Source of the DNA: Flaviramulus sp.
GTDB taxonomy: Bacteria > Bacteroidota > Bacteroidia > Flavobacteriales > Flavobacteriaceae
DNA length: 64,000 bases
Assembly: GCA_030731745.1 (NCBI GenBank)
Contig: JANQTJ010000015.1
Span: 97,809-161,808, forward strand
Direction of reading: 5' to 3'
This document shows positions 8,020-16,643 of the stretch, in pieces. Positions within the stretch are counted from its first letter, which is position 1; each line of letters starts with the position of its first letter. The notes under the pieces were generated by a model. That model did not search any database. It was not told the DNA's origin and saw nothing but the letters and a program-made list of their open reading frames with translations. Both the position numbers and the translations under genes were made by a program.

Positions 8020-10830
8020 TTGAAACCGACTAAAAACTCATTACAAGTATATATTCTTTTTTTATTTACTAGCATACTAATTTCTCAAGAACGCCCACCA
8101 ATTGAGATTTTTTCACCTAAAGATTATGGAGGAGAAACCCAAAATTGGTCTATTACTCAATCAAAAGAAAAATACATCTATGTTGCAAATAATAAAGGTC
8201 TATTGGAATATAATGGCTCTAATTGGCAACTGTATTTATCTCCAAATGAAACAATAATTCGATCTGTTAAAGAGATTGATGATCTAATTTATACTGGTGC
8301 CAATAGTGAATTTGGATATTGGAAACGTAATGATCAAGGCATATTATTTTACACATCCCTATCTAAAACTCTTGATATTGAATTTCTTGAAGATGAAGAA
8401 TTTTGGAATATTGTTAATATTGATGATTATATATTATTTCAATCACTAAAAAGAATATACATCTACAATAAATCAAATAATTCTTATTCTAAAATAGATT
8501 CTGAAACTATAATCTATAAAATATTTAAAGTTGATGAAATTATCTATTTCCAAAAAACTAAGGATGGTGTTTATAAAATAGAAAATGGAGAAGCAAAATT
8601 AGTTTCAAACAACCTCATTTTACAAAATAACAGACTTGTTAATGTTTTTAATAAAGGTGATAATCTTTTAATTGAAACCGAAAATAATGGTTTTTACATA
8701 TTAGAAAATGATTTACTTAAAAAATGGGAAATAAGTGCCAATGAAAAACTTTCTGAAATAAGTGTTTTTAGAAGTATTCAATTAAAAGATAGAAGTTTTA
8801 TTTTAGGAACAAGGTCTAATGGTGTATTTCATTTAACAGAAGATGGCGTTATAGATTACAATTTAGATATTATTCATGGCTTGAGTAACAACACAGTTCA
8901 TGGTGTTTTTGAAGATGCAGAAAACAATATTTGGCTAGCTTTAGAAAACGGTATTAACTGTATAAATATTAAGTCGCCTTTTAGAATATATACTGATAAA
9001 GAGGGTAAAATAGGCACCGTTTACGCTTCAATAGTTCATAATAACAATTTATACTTAGGAACAAATCAAGGCTTATTCTATAAAGAGCTAGGCTTAAATG
9101 AAGACTTTAAAATAGTTGAAAATATTCAAGAAGCAGTTTGGTGTTTAGTTAATATAGAAGGTGAATTGTTTTGCGGTCATGACACTGGAACATCTATAGT
9201 GAAAAATAATAAATCTGAAAAAATTGCAGGTACACAGCAAGGCACTTGGTCTATAAAACCAATAGAAGGGAGAAAAGATTTGCTTTTGCAAGGAAGCTAT
9301 AATGGGTTATATGTTTTACAAAAAACAAATGATAAATGGCTATTTAGAAATAAAATTAAAGGATTTGATAGATCTAGTAAATTTTTTGAGTTTTTCAATA
9401 ATTACATTTTTGTAAGCCATGAGTATAAAGGGGTTTTTAAAATTAAAATGGATAAAGATTTTAATACAGCTATAACTGTTGAAAAAAATTCATCAATCAA
9501 TAATGAAATTAATTCTAGTATAATTAAATATAATGATCAATTACTTTATGCTTATAAAGAAGGAATTTACAAATATGATAGTATCAAAAATGATTTTTTA
9601 AGAGACACGTTTTTAAGTCAACTATTTAAAAAAGAAGAATACACCTCTGGTAAACTTTTATTCAATGAAAAAGCAAATACACTCTGGAGTTTTTCTGAAA
9701 AAGAGCTAAATTATTTATCTCTAGGAAAACTTAGCAATACACCAAAAATTAATAAAATACCTTTTTCTAAATCTTTACCTAGAGGGCTTACTGGTTATGA
9801 AAACATCTCAAATATTACAAATAAAAAATATTTAATAGGAACATCTAATGGTTTCATTCTTTTAGACTTAGACAAACAACAAAATAAAAACTATAATATA
9901 AAAATAAATTCAATACTGACTCATAGCATAAGTTCACCTACACATATCATAAATAAAACAAGTAAAGGCTACTTTGAGAATAAAGAAAATAATATTGAAT
10001 TCTATTTTAGTGTACCAGAATTTGAAAAATATTTAGATACAGAATTTCAATATAAATTAGAAGGCATTTACGATAATTGGAGCGATTGGTCTGCAAATTC
10101 TTCAACATTATTTGAAAATCTACCATATGGAGACTATGAGTTTAAAATAAGAGCTAAAATTGGAAATACTATTTCAAATAATATAGCATCTTATAATTTT
10201 AATATTAAAAGACCTTGGTATTTATCAAATTTGATGATAATAATTTATATTCTATCAATTTTACTTTTCTCATTATTAATGCACAATATTTATAAAAGAT
10301 ATTATAAGAAACAACGTGAAAAATTATTGCAAAAAACTGTAAGAGAGTTAGAATTGAAAGAATTAGAAAACAAACAGCAACTTATGCGATTTAACAATGA
10401 TAAACTCAGACAGGATATTGAAAGCAAAAATAGAGAATTAGGCATTTCAACAATGAGCTTAATAAAAAAGAATGAGTTTCTAAATACCATAAAAAAAGAA
10501 TTGCAAAATATAGAAGATGGAAAAAACATCAAAAAGGTTATTAAAATTATTGATAAAAATTTAAACAATAATGATGACTGGTATTTATTTGAAGAAGCAT
10601 TTAACAATGCTGATAAAGATTTCCTCAAAAAGATAAAAAGCTTTCATCCTACCCTAACATCAAACGATCTAAGACTTTGCGCCTATTTAAGACTCAATTT
10701 ATCATCTAAAGAAATAGCACCATTACTTAATATTTCACCAAGAAGTGTCGAGGTTAAACGTTATAGATTAAGAAAAAAGATGGATTTAGCTCATGAAGCT
10801 AGCTTAACAGATTATATTTTAAAAATATAA
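8020..10830 (+). CDS. Transmembrane one-component regulator: reg_prop propeller, Y_Y_Y domain, LuxR-type HTH
   Basis: A 936-residue sensor-regulator. A signal peptide (residues 1-24) precedes a periplasmic beta-propeller made of reg_prop-type repeats (for example GLSNNTVHGVFEDAENNIWLA near 290). A triple-Tyr (Y_Y_Y) domain follows (FQYKLEGIYDNWSDWS, LPYGDYEFKIRAK, about 660-730), then one membrane helix at about 735-757, a cytoplasmic coiled coil (760-830) and a C-terminal LuxR-type helix-turn-helix (LTSNDLRLCAYLRLNLSSKEIAPLLNIS, about 877-930). There is no histidine kinase domain. Proteins of this build sense glycan fragments in the periplasm and control PULs. The start is TTG, as no ATG precedes the signal peptide. 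It lies directly upstream of the glucan genes and is their likely activator. Confidence 0.9.
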   Translation: MKPTKNSLQVYILFLFTSILISQERPPIEIFSPKDYGGETQNWSITQSKEKYIYVANNKGLLEYNGSNWQLYLSPNETIIRSVKEIDDLIYTGANSEFGYWKRNDQGILFYTSLSKTLDIEFLEDEEFWNIVNIDDYILFQSLKRIYIYNKSNNSYSKIDSETIIYKIFKVDEIIYFQKTKDGVYKIENGEAKLVSNNLILQNNRLVNVFNKGDNLLIETENNGFYILENDLLKKWEISANEKLSEISVFRSIQLKDRSFILGTRSNGVFHLTEDGVIDYNLDIIHGLSNNTVHGVFEDAENNIWLALENGINCINIKSPFRIYTDKEGKIGTVYASIVHNNNLYLGTNQGLFYKELGLNEDFKIVENIQEAVWCLVNIEGELFCGHDTGTSIVKNNKSEKIAGTQQGTWSIKPIEGRKDLLLQGSYNGLYVLQKTNDKWLFRNKIKGFDRSSKFFEFFNNYIFVSHEYKGVFKIKMDKDFNTAITVEKNSSINNEINSSIIKYNDQLLYAYKEGIYKYDSIKNDFLRDTFLSQLFKKEEYTSGKLLFNEKANTLWSFSEKELNYLSLGKLSNTPKINKIPFSKSLPRGLTGYENISNITNKKYLIGTSNGFILLDLDKQQNKNYNIKINSILTHSISSPTHIINKTSKGYFENKENNIEFYFSVPEFEKYLDTEFQYKLEGIYDNWSDWSANSSTLFENLPYGDYEFKIRAKIGNTISNNIASYNFNIKRPWYLSNLMIIIYILSILLFSLLMHNIYKRYYKKQREKLLQKTVRELELKELENKQQLMRFNNDKLRQDIESKNRELGISTMSLIKKNEFLNTIKKELQNIEDGKNIKKVIKIIDKNLNNNDDWYLFEEAFNNADKDFLKKIKSFHPTLTSNDLRLCAYLRLNLSSKEIAPLLNISPRSVEVKRYRLRKKMDLAHEASLTDYILKI

Positions 10831-11140
10831 CAATACAACAAACTAGAAAATTACCTATACATTAACACAACAAATAACGTATTTTTAGTAAATCTGTTAA
10901 ATTTGAATAATTAATTAAAATTTAAAAAGGAATAGGCTTTATTGCTTAATTACCAATTAAATCAATAAATTATTGCTGTGTATGTTTTTTGTTGAGGTGT
11001 TTTTTAAACAGATGATAATCTATTTGCTAAATTTATAAAATTAAGATTGACCAACAAAACCAAAACTTTATATAGTTAACCTTATTTGGTTCAATGCATA
11101 AAAATTATTTTAATGACCAACTTTTAAATTAAATAAAACT
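10831..11140 (+). promoter_or_regulatory. Promoter region of the glucan locus
   Basis: This 310-base gap separates the regulator from the first enzyme gene. It holds the operator-like motif at 10973-11009, then an AACTTTATATAGTT element at 11064-11077 that could be the core promoter. No small gene or RNA fold is evident. Confidence 0.5.
10973..11009 (+). promoter_or_regulatory. Operator-like motif, copy A
   Basis: This 37-base stretch begins TTGCTGTGTAT and continues through a TTTTTTGT block, AGG and a second T-run. It aligns without gaps to 33104-33140, with 28 of 37 bases identical by my count. It lies about 130 bases before the hydrolase-barrel gene and about 90 bases before a possible core promoter, a position suited to an activator site for the upstream regulator. 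Confidence 0.5.
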
Positions 11141-14100
11141 ATGAAAAACAATTTTCTAAGATTAGTACTCTTCTTATTTACTTCACTGGCCTTTGCTCAG
11201 ACTGCAAAAGTATCTGTAGTAAATAGTGATGATGGGATGAAATTAGCAGTGAATGGAAAAGATTTTATGATTAATGGTATGAATTGGGATTACATTCCAA
11301 TCGGCACCAATACCATTAATGCTGAATTCTGGAAAAAATCTGATGATATAATCAAAGCAGGGCTTGATTCTGAAATGTCACTTCTTAAAAACATGAATGT
11401 AAATGTAATACGCCAGTACACTGGAGTACCAGCAAGATGGATTAAATACATTTACGAAAACTATGGTATTTACACCATGTTAAATCACTCATTTGGACGA
11501 TATGGGTTAACCATAGATGGTGTTTGGACTCCAATAACGTTGTATGACGATCCTAGAACTGCAGAATTTTTAATGACTGAAGTTGAAAACTTAGTTAAAG
11601 AATACAAAAACACGCCTGGACTACTTATGTACCTGTTAGGTAATGAAAATAACTACGGTCTTTTTTGGCAAGGAGCAGAAACTGAAGATTTTCCAGATGA
11701 TGAACAAGAAAAAATCTTCATAGGCGAATCGCGTGGAAGACCTATGTATAAGTTAATGAATGAGGCTGCATTAAAAATAAAATCTATTGATGGGTCTCAT
11801 CCAGTAGCAATTTGTAATGGTGATACTTTATTTATTGACATCATAGCAGAAGAATGTAAAGATGTTGATATATATGGTACCAACATGTATCGTGGAGTGT
11901 CATTTGGAAATGCATTTCAAGAGGTAAAAGAAAAATTAAATAAACCAATAATGTTTACTGAATTTGGTTCTGATGCTTTTAACGCTATTTCTAATCAAGA
12001 AGACCAAAAAATGCAGGCTTATTATATGGTTAATAACTGGAAAGAGATATACGAAAATGCTGCTGGTTTAGGGAAATCTGACAACTCTATCGGAGGTTTT
12101 ACATTTCAGTTTTCTGATGGTTGGTGGAAAGCTGGATTTGATGACAGAAAAGATGCTGATACACAACAAACAGAATCAACTTGGAATGCTGGTGGTTATA
12201 CATTAGATGAAGCATACCCTGGGGCTAATAACATGAATGAAGAGTGGTTTGGAATTTGTGCAAAAGGACCAACTAACGAAAGAGGTTTGTACGATTTATT
12301 CCCAAGAGCAGCTTATTATGCTCTAAAAGAAGCTCATCAATTAAATCCATATGCTGAGGGTATTGATGGTGATTTTGTTAGAAATTATTTTAAAAACATC
12401 TCCTTAATGGAAGCTGTTTTAAAAGGACGAGGTGATAAAGCGGCTTTAATAGGAGAAAGTTCCGGAAAAATTAAACTTAGTAATTTAAGAGCTGAATTTA
12501 CAACTTTTAATACAGGAGGGACTTTAATTACTACTCCAGACGCAGTGGATCCTACTAGTCAAACTTATCCAAATGAATTAGGTTTTGATCATATGCAATC
12601 TTATTTTATCGGCGTAGAAGGAGCTCCTTCTCCAAATATGAAAGCTAATGTGAATTTTAATATTTTAGGCAATGTTGCAGAAAATCCTATTGACGAAATA
12701 TTTTATGAAAACAGAGGAAGGCGATTTGCTGTAAACACTGATGAAGGTAATGTTGATGTTTTTGATCAAAATAGAGTTCAAATTTATAATGCAGAATATG
12801 AATGGAATACAAAAGAATTTGATTTAAGAGGATTTTACAGAACAGGTCATTATCACTGGGGTTATGAAGGAGATTTCTTTGGATTATATCCAGAGGCTAA
12901 TTATGGCCCTAATTTAGATATTTACAATGGTGAGATATTAGGAGCTGAGATAGATGGTAAAGGCGCTTTAGATGGGTTAAAAGCCGCTTTTGGTCCACAG
13001 TTATGGTGGGGAGCTAATCCAGCTATTTTATTAAAATACCGAACAAAAATCGGCAAATATGATGTGACTGGTGTATTCCATGAAGATATCGATGATATTG
13101 GTGCTGTTGTTACTTCTATCGCTATACCTATGCCAAGAACAAGAAGAGCAACCATACACATCGAAAGAGATTTTGGAAATGTGAATTTTGAAATTGGTGG
13201 TATTTGGGGTGGTCAACCATTAAACGGAAGAGATTTTCAAATTGCCGAAGGTGGTCCTGGAAATTATGTGATTCTTGAAGATAAAATTCAATCAAGAGAT
13301 AATTGGGGAGCTAAAGCTAAAATCGAATTTTCAAAAGGAAGATTTAACTGGTATGCTCAAGGTGCGGCGATGGGACTTGTTGCTAATGGTGGTGCAGATG
13401 CAACTAGAACATTTACAGGTTGGCATTTAAAAGATAGCGGAAGCGGAAATCAAACAAATTTCTTAACAGGTTTCACATACTTAATAGGAGATTTACAAAT
13501 AGCTCCAAACTTTTTATGGCAAAAACCAATTGTTGGCGCTATACCAAATGATGTACAATCACCAGGAAGACTGAGAAATGTATTTGATGATCCATTTGCC
13601 GTAAGAGCAAATAGAGAAACAACTGCTGGTGAAATTTTATTTAGTTACGACCCAACTCCTGGTACTTGGATGTACGAATGGGATAATGATAGAGCTGAAG
13701 ACGCGAAATTTGCAATGAATTTTGGTTTCGTCTTCCGTCATCATCCTACAGCGCAAGATGCTGCGATAGGTTTTTTAAGTAATCGTACGTTGTTTGCGTT
13801 CCCTAATTCAGCGCCAGCTAGAGATTTATGGGAAGCCCATACTAGGATAGTATCTAAAGTACATCCAGATTTAGGTGTTATAGCTAATTTTTATGCTGGA
13901 AATGGACAGGCTAATGGTAGTGATCCTAGAATGATTCAACGTGTTGGAGGTGATATTAGATTAATTTATAATAAAATCAAACTAACTCATACATTTAAAA
14001 TTAATGATTGGGGACCATTCGATTATCATAGAGATTTCAACTTAACATATCCAGTGCAATTAATGTTAGATTTATCAACAACACTTGGAAAACCAGATTG

Positions 14101-14290
14101 GTTTATTTTACCTGGCACTCAAGTTGGTATTCGTGGTACTTGGCGTTCTATGGATCAAAATTCTCCAAGGTTTTCTCCAAATCAAACACCATCTGAATTC
14201 GCTACATCTCCAACAATTAGTCCAGTAGGATTTCCTAATGGAAGCGAATGGGAAATTAGAACATATGTACATATTAATATTGGAAAATAA
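11141..14290 (+). CDS. Clan-A glycoside hydrolase (GH2-like barrel) fused to a putative outer-membrane beta-barrel
   Basis: A 1049-residue exported protein with signal peptide MKNNFLRLVLFLFTSLAFAQ. Residues about 35-415 read as a (beta/alpha)8 hydrolase of clan GH-A: VNGKDFMINGMNWDYIP at the start, LLMYLLGNENNYG with probable acid/base Glu169, and IMFTEFGSDAF with probable nucleophile Glu274. From about 425 to the end the sequence changes to alternating aromatic/polar strands with short turns (YEWNTKEFDLRGFYRTGHYHWGYEG, INDWGPFDYHRDFNLTYP) and closes with the strand EIRTYVHINIGK, resembling an outer-membrane porin. No T9SS tail is present. The exact CAZy family is not recognised. It opens the enzyme operon, so it may supply both cleavage and an outer-membrane channel. 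The barrel assignment is my inference; a large lectin-like beta domain is the alternative. Confidence 0.75.
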   Translation: MKNNFLRLVLFLFTSLAFAQTAKVSVVNSDDGMKLAVNGKDFMINGMNWDYIPIGTNTINAEFWKKSDDIIKAGLDSEMSLLKNMNVNVIRQYTGVPARWIKYIYENYGIYTMLNHSFGRYGLTIDGVWTPITLYDDPRTAEFLMTEVENLVKEYKNTPGLLMYLLGNENNYGLFWQGAETEDFPDDEQEKIFIGESRGRPMYKLMNEAALKIKSIDGSHPVAICNGDTLFIDIIAEECKDVDIYGTNMYRGVSFGNAFQEVKEKLNKPIMFTEFGSDAFNAISNQEDQKMQAYYMVNNWKEIYENAAGLGKSDNSIGGFTFQFSDGWWKAGFDDRKDADTQQTESTWNAGGYTLDEAYPGANNMNEEWFGICAKGPTNERGLYDLFPRAAYYALKEAHQLNPYAEGIDGDFVRNYFKNISLMEAVLKGRGDKAALIGESSGKIKLSNLRAEFTTFNTGGTLITTPDAVDPTSQTYPNELGFDHMQSYFIGVEGAPSPNMKANVNFNILGNVAENPIDEIFYENRGRRFAVNTDEGNVDVFDQNRVQIYNAEYEWNTKEFDLRGFYRTGHYHWGYEGDFFGLYPEANYGPNLDIYNGEILGAEIDGKGALDGLKAAFGPQLWWGANPAILLKYRTKIGKYDVTGVFHEDIDDIGAVVTSIAIPMPRTRRATIHIERDFGNVNFEIGGIWGGQPLNGRDFQIAEGGPGNYVILEDKIQSRDNWGAKAKIEFSKGRFNWYAQGAAMGLVANGGADATRTFTGWHLKDSGSGNQTNFLTGFTYLIGDLQIAPNFLWQKPIVGAIPNDVQSPGRLRNVFDDPFAVRANRETTAGEILFSYDPTPGTWMYEWDNDRAEDAKFAMNFGFVFRHHPTAQDAAIGFLSNRTLFAFPNSAPARDLWEAHTRIVSKVHPDLGVIANFYAGNGQANGSDPRMIQRVGGDIRLIYNKIKLTHTFKINDWGPFDYHRDFNLTYPVQLMLDLSTTLGKPDWFILPGTQVGIRGTWRSMDQNSPRFSPNQTPSEFATSPTISPVGFPNGSEWEIRTYVHINIGK

Positions 14291-14302
14291 AAAATTAGAA
14301 AA

Positions 14303-15700
14303 ATGAAAAATAGAAAATTAATTTATTCGAAAATCACACTTCTTTTTGGTTTGCTTTTCATAGCGAATACAAGTTGTGAAAGAGAATTATCTCCACAATC
14401 GGGATTAGCAGGTAACTCTACATCAGGAGATGTTTTTATAGATGGCTTTACAGGCGGTTTAGATTATTTCCCGTTTGGCGGATCATACTTAGATGCTTTT
14501 TCAGTAGATACTGATAATAAATATAGTGGAAGTTCTTCCATGAGATTTGATGTTCCTAATGTTGGAGATCCTGCAGGAGCTTATGCAGGTGCCATCTTTC
14601 GTTTAGAATCTGGTAGAGATTTAACAGGTTATGATGCTTTAACATTTTGGGCTAAAGGCACCAAAGCTGGTTTGATAAATGAAATTGGATTTGGAACTGA
14701 TTTTGGAGAAAACAAATATCAAGTTAGTATGTCTCTTCAATTAACTACTAATTGGAGAAAATATGTGATTCCAATTCCAGACGCAACCAAATTAATACAA
14801 GAAAGAGGTTTGTTTTGGTATGCTGAAGGACCAGAAAACGGAATAGGCTATAGTTTTTGGATTGATGAACTAAAGTTTGAAAAACTAGGAACTATTGCAC
14901 AACCACAACCTGCTATTTCGGATGGTGCTGATAAATCAGAAACAGCTTTTACTGGTGTAGATATAGCAATAACTGGATTAACTCAGACATTTAATCTGGA
15001 ATCTGGTGAAAATGTAACTGTAAATGCAGCACCTTCATATTTTAATTTTAAATCTTCAAATGAAGAAGTTGGATTTATAAACGAATCTGGTGTTGTTACA
15101 ATTATAGGAGAAGGTACAACAACCATAACAGCATCGTTAGGTGGGGTTTTAGCAAAAGGATCATTAGAACTTTCTTCAAGAGGAGGTTTTGATTTAGCAC
15201 CAATACCGACAAGAGATCCTAGTAAGGTTATTTCTATTTACAGTGATACCTATACAAATGTTCCTGTTGACTTCTTTAATGGATTCTGGGAACCTTTTCA
15301 AACAACTCAATCTTCTGAGTTTGCGATCGGAGGTAATAACATGATAAATTATACCAATTTCAACTTTGTTGGTAATCAGTTTGCTAATCCTACTGTAGAT
15401 GCAACTCAAAAATCTAATGTACACGTTAATATGTACATTCCAAATAGTGTACCTGCAAACATGGATTTCTTAATAACTCTTGTAGATTTTGGTCCAGACC
15501 AAGCAGATGGTGGTGGTGATGATACTAGACAGCAAGTGTTTTTTGATAAATCTCTTTGGGTTCCTGATACATGGATTACATTAGAATTTCCTGTCACGAT
15601 GGATAACAAAAACAATATTGGACTTATTATTTATGAAAACATTAATTTTTCATCACTAAGTAATTGGTATTTAGATAATGTATATTTCTATGAAGATTAA
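14303..15700 (+). CDS. Surface glycan-binding lipoprotein with bacterial Ig-like domain
   Basis: A 465-residue lipoprotein (signal ending FIANTSC, Cys25, then acidic ERE). Residues about 45-190 form a galactose-binding-like beta-sandwich with CBM features (YSGSSSMRFDVP, DLTGYDALTFWAKG, FWIDELKFEKL). A Big_2-type Ig domain follows at about 200-285 (SSNEEVGFINESGVVTIIGEGTTTITA), and a second sandwich at about 300-465 ends in NWYLDNVYFYED. No catalytic motif is seen. It lies 12 bases after the hydrolase-barrel gene and takes the place of the SusE/SGBP-type binding protein in classical PULs. Confidence 0.8.
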   Translation: MKNRKLIYSKITLLFGLLFIANTSCERELSPQSGLAGNSTSGDVFIDGFTGGLDYFPFGGSYLDAFSVDTDNKYSGSSSMRFDVPNVGDPAGAYAGAIFRLESGRDLTGYDALTFWAKGTKAGLINEIGFGTDFGENKYQVSMSLQLTTNWRKYVIPIPDATKLIQERGLFWYAEGPENGIGYSFWIDELKFEKLGTIAQPQPAISDGADKSETAFTGVDIAITGLTQTFNLESGENVTVNAAPSYFNFKSSNEEVGFINESGVVTIIGEGTTTITASLGGVLAKGSLELSSRGGFDLAPIPTRDPSKVISIYSDTYTNVPVDFFNGFWEPFQTTQSSEFAIGGNNMINYTNFNFVGNQFANPTVDATQKSNVHVNMYIPNSVPANMDFLITLVDFGPDQADGGGDDTRQQVFFDKSLWVPDTWITLEFPVTMDNKNNIGLIIYENINFSSLSNWYLDNVYFYED

Positions 15701-15730
15701 TTCTGCATTTAGATTTTAAAAATTAATAAA

Positions 15731-16627
15731 ATGAATTTAAAAAACACAATGATAATGAAAACAAAAATCTTTAAGCAGAACCTATTACATAGAAATGTAA
15801 ACTTAATATTTGGGGTTCTTAGTCTTACATTTTTGGTCTTTTTTACCGTTACTAGCTGTTCAACTAGCGAAACACAAACGGTAACTAATTTCAATACTAT
15901 TACCATGCAAGATGAATTTGATGTTGAAGGTGCTCCAAATAGTGAAATTTGGACATATGATATTGGTAGAGGTAATAATGGATGGGGTAATAATGAATTA
16001 CAATACTACACTGATAGTTCTGAAAATGTTTCGGTACAAAACGGATACTTAATAATAACTGCACAAAAGGAAGATTTCCAAGGAGCTTCATATACGTCGG
16101 CAAGAATATTAACTAAAGACTTATTCGAACAGAAATATGGTCGTTTTGAAGCCCGTATTAGATTGCCATGGGGACAAGGTATGTGGCCTGCTTTCTGGTT
16201 ATTAGGTGCGAATTCTGATGAAGTTACCTGGCCTGCATGTGGAGAAATAGATATTATGGAAAACCGCGGGCAAGAACCTACATTAATTAATGGTAGTTTA
16301 CATGGACCAGGTTATTCAGCTGGAGAAGCTATTACAAAGGCTTATACCTTACAGAATTCTCGTTTTGATACAGATTTCCACATTTTTGGAATAGAATGGG
16401 GCCCAGGATATATAAACTATTATGTTGATGATGTATTATATAACCAAATTACACCAGAAGATGTAACTGGAGAATGGATTTTTGATGATCAACCATTCTA
16501 TATAATAATGAATGTTGCTGTAGGTGGAAATTATGTGGGTTCACCTAATAACGAAACCGTATTCCCACAAACCATGCTTGTAGATTATGTTCGTGTTTAC
16601 AAAGCAGAAATATTTAATAATAACTAA
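15731..16627 (+). CDS. GH16 family lipoprotein, probable endo-beta-1,3-glucanase (laminarinase)
   Basis: A 298-residue glycoside hydrolase. The GH16 signature GEIDIMEN gives nucleophile Glu172, Asp174 and acid/base Glu177. Around it, WTYDIGRGNNGWGNNELQYYT, RFEARIRLPWGQGMWPAFWLLG and FHIFGIEWGPGYINYYVDD are typical of bacterial laminarinases of this family. The signal peptide ends TVTSC (Cys43), so it is a lipoprotein. The long N-terminus has alternative Met starts at residues 7 and 9; the latter (MKTKIF) gives a more ordinary signal. It probably cuts internal beta-1,3 bonds of laminarin at the cell surface. Confidence 0.93.
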   Translation: MNLKNTMIMKTKIFKQNLLHRNVNLIFGVLSLTFLVFFTVTSCSTSETQTVTNFNTITMQDEFDVEGAPNSEIWTYDIGRGNNGWGNNELQYYTDSSENVSVQNGYLIITAQKEDFQGASYTSARILTKDLFEQKYGRFEARIRLPWGQGMWPAFWLLGANSDEVTWPACGEIDIMENRGQEPTLINGSLHGPGYSAGEAITKAYTLQNSRFDTDFHIFGIEWGPGYINYYVDDVLYNQITPEDVTGEWIFDDQPFYIIMNVAVGGNYVGSPNNETVFPQTMLVDYVRVYKAEIFNNN

Positions 16628-16643
16628 ACAAAAAAATAAGATT

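Noticed and set aside
16587..16643. Longer start for the PKD lipoprotein
   Set aside because: It would overlap the GH16 gene and put 19 residues before the signal peptide; ATG 16644 gives a clean lipoprotein signal.
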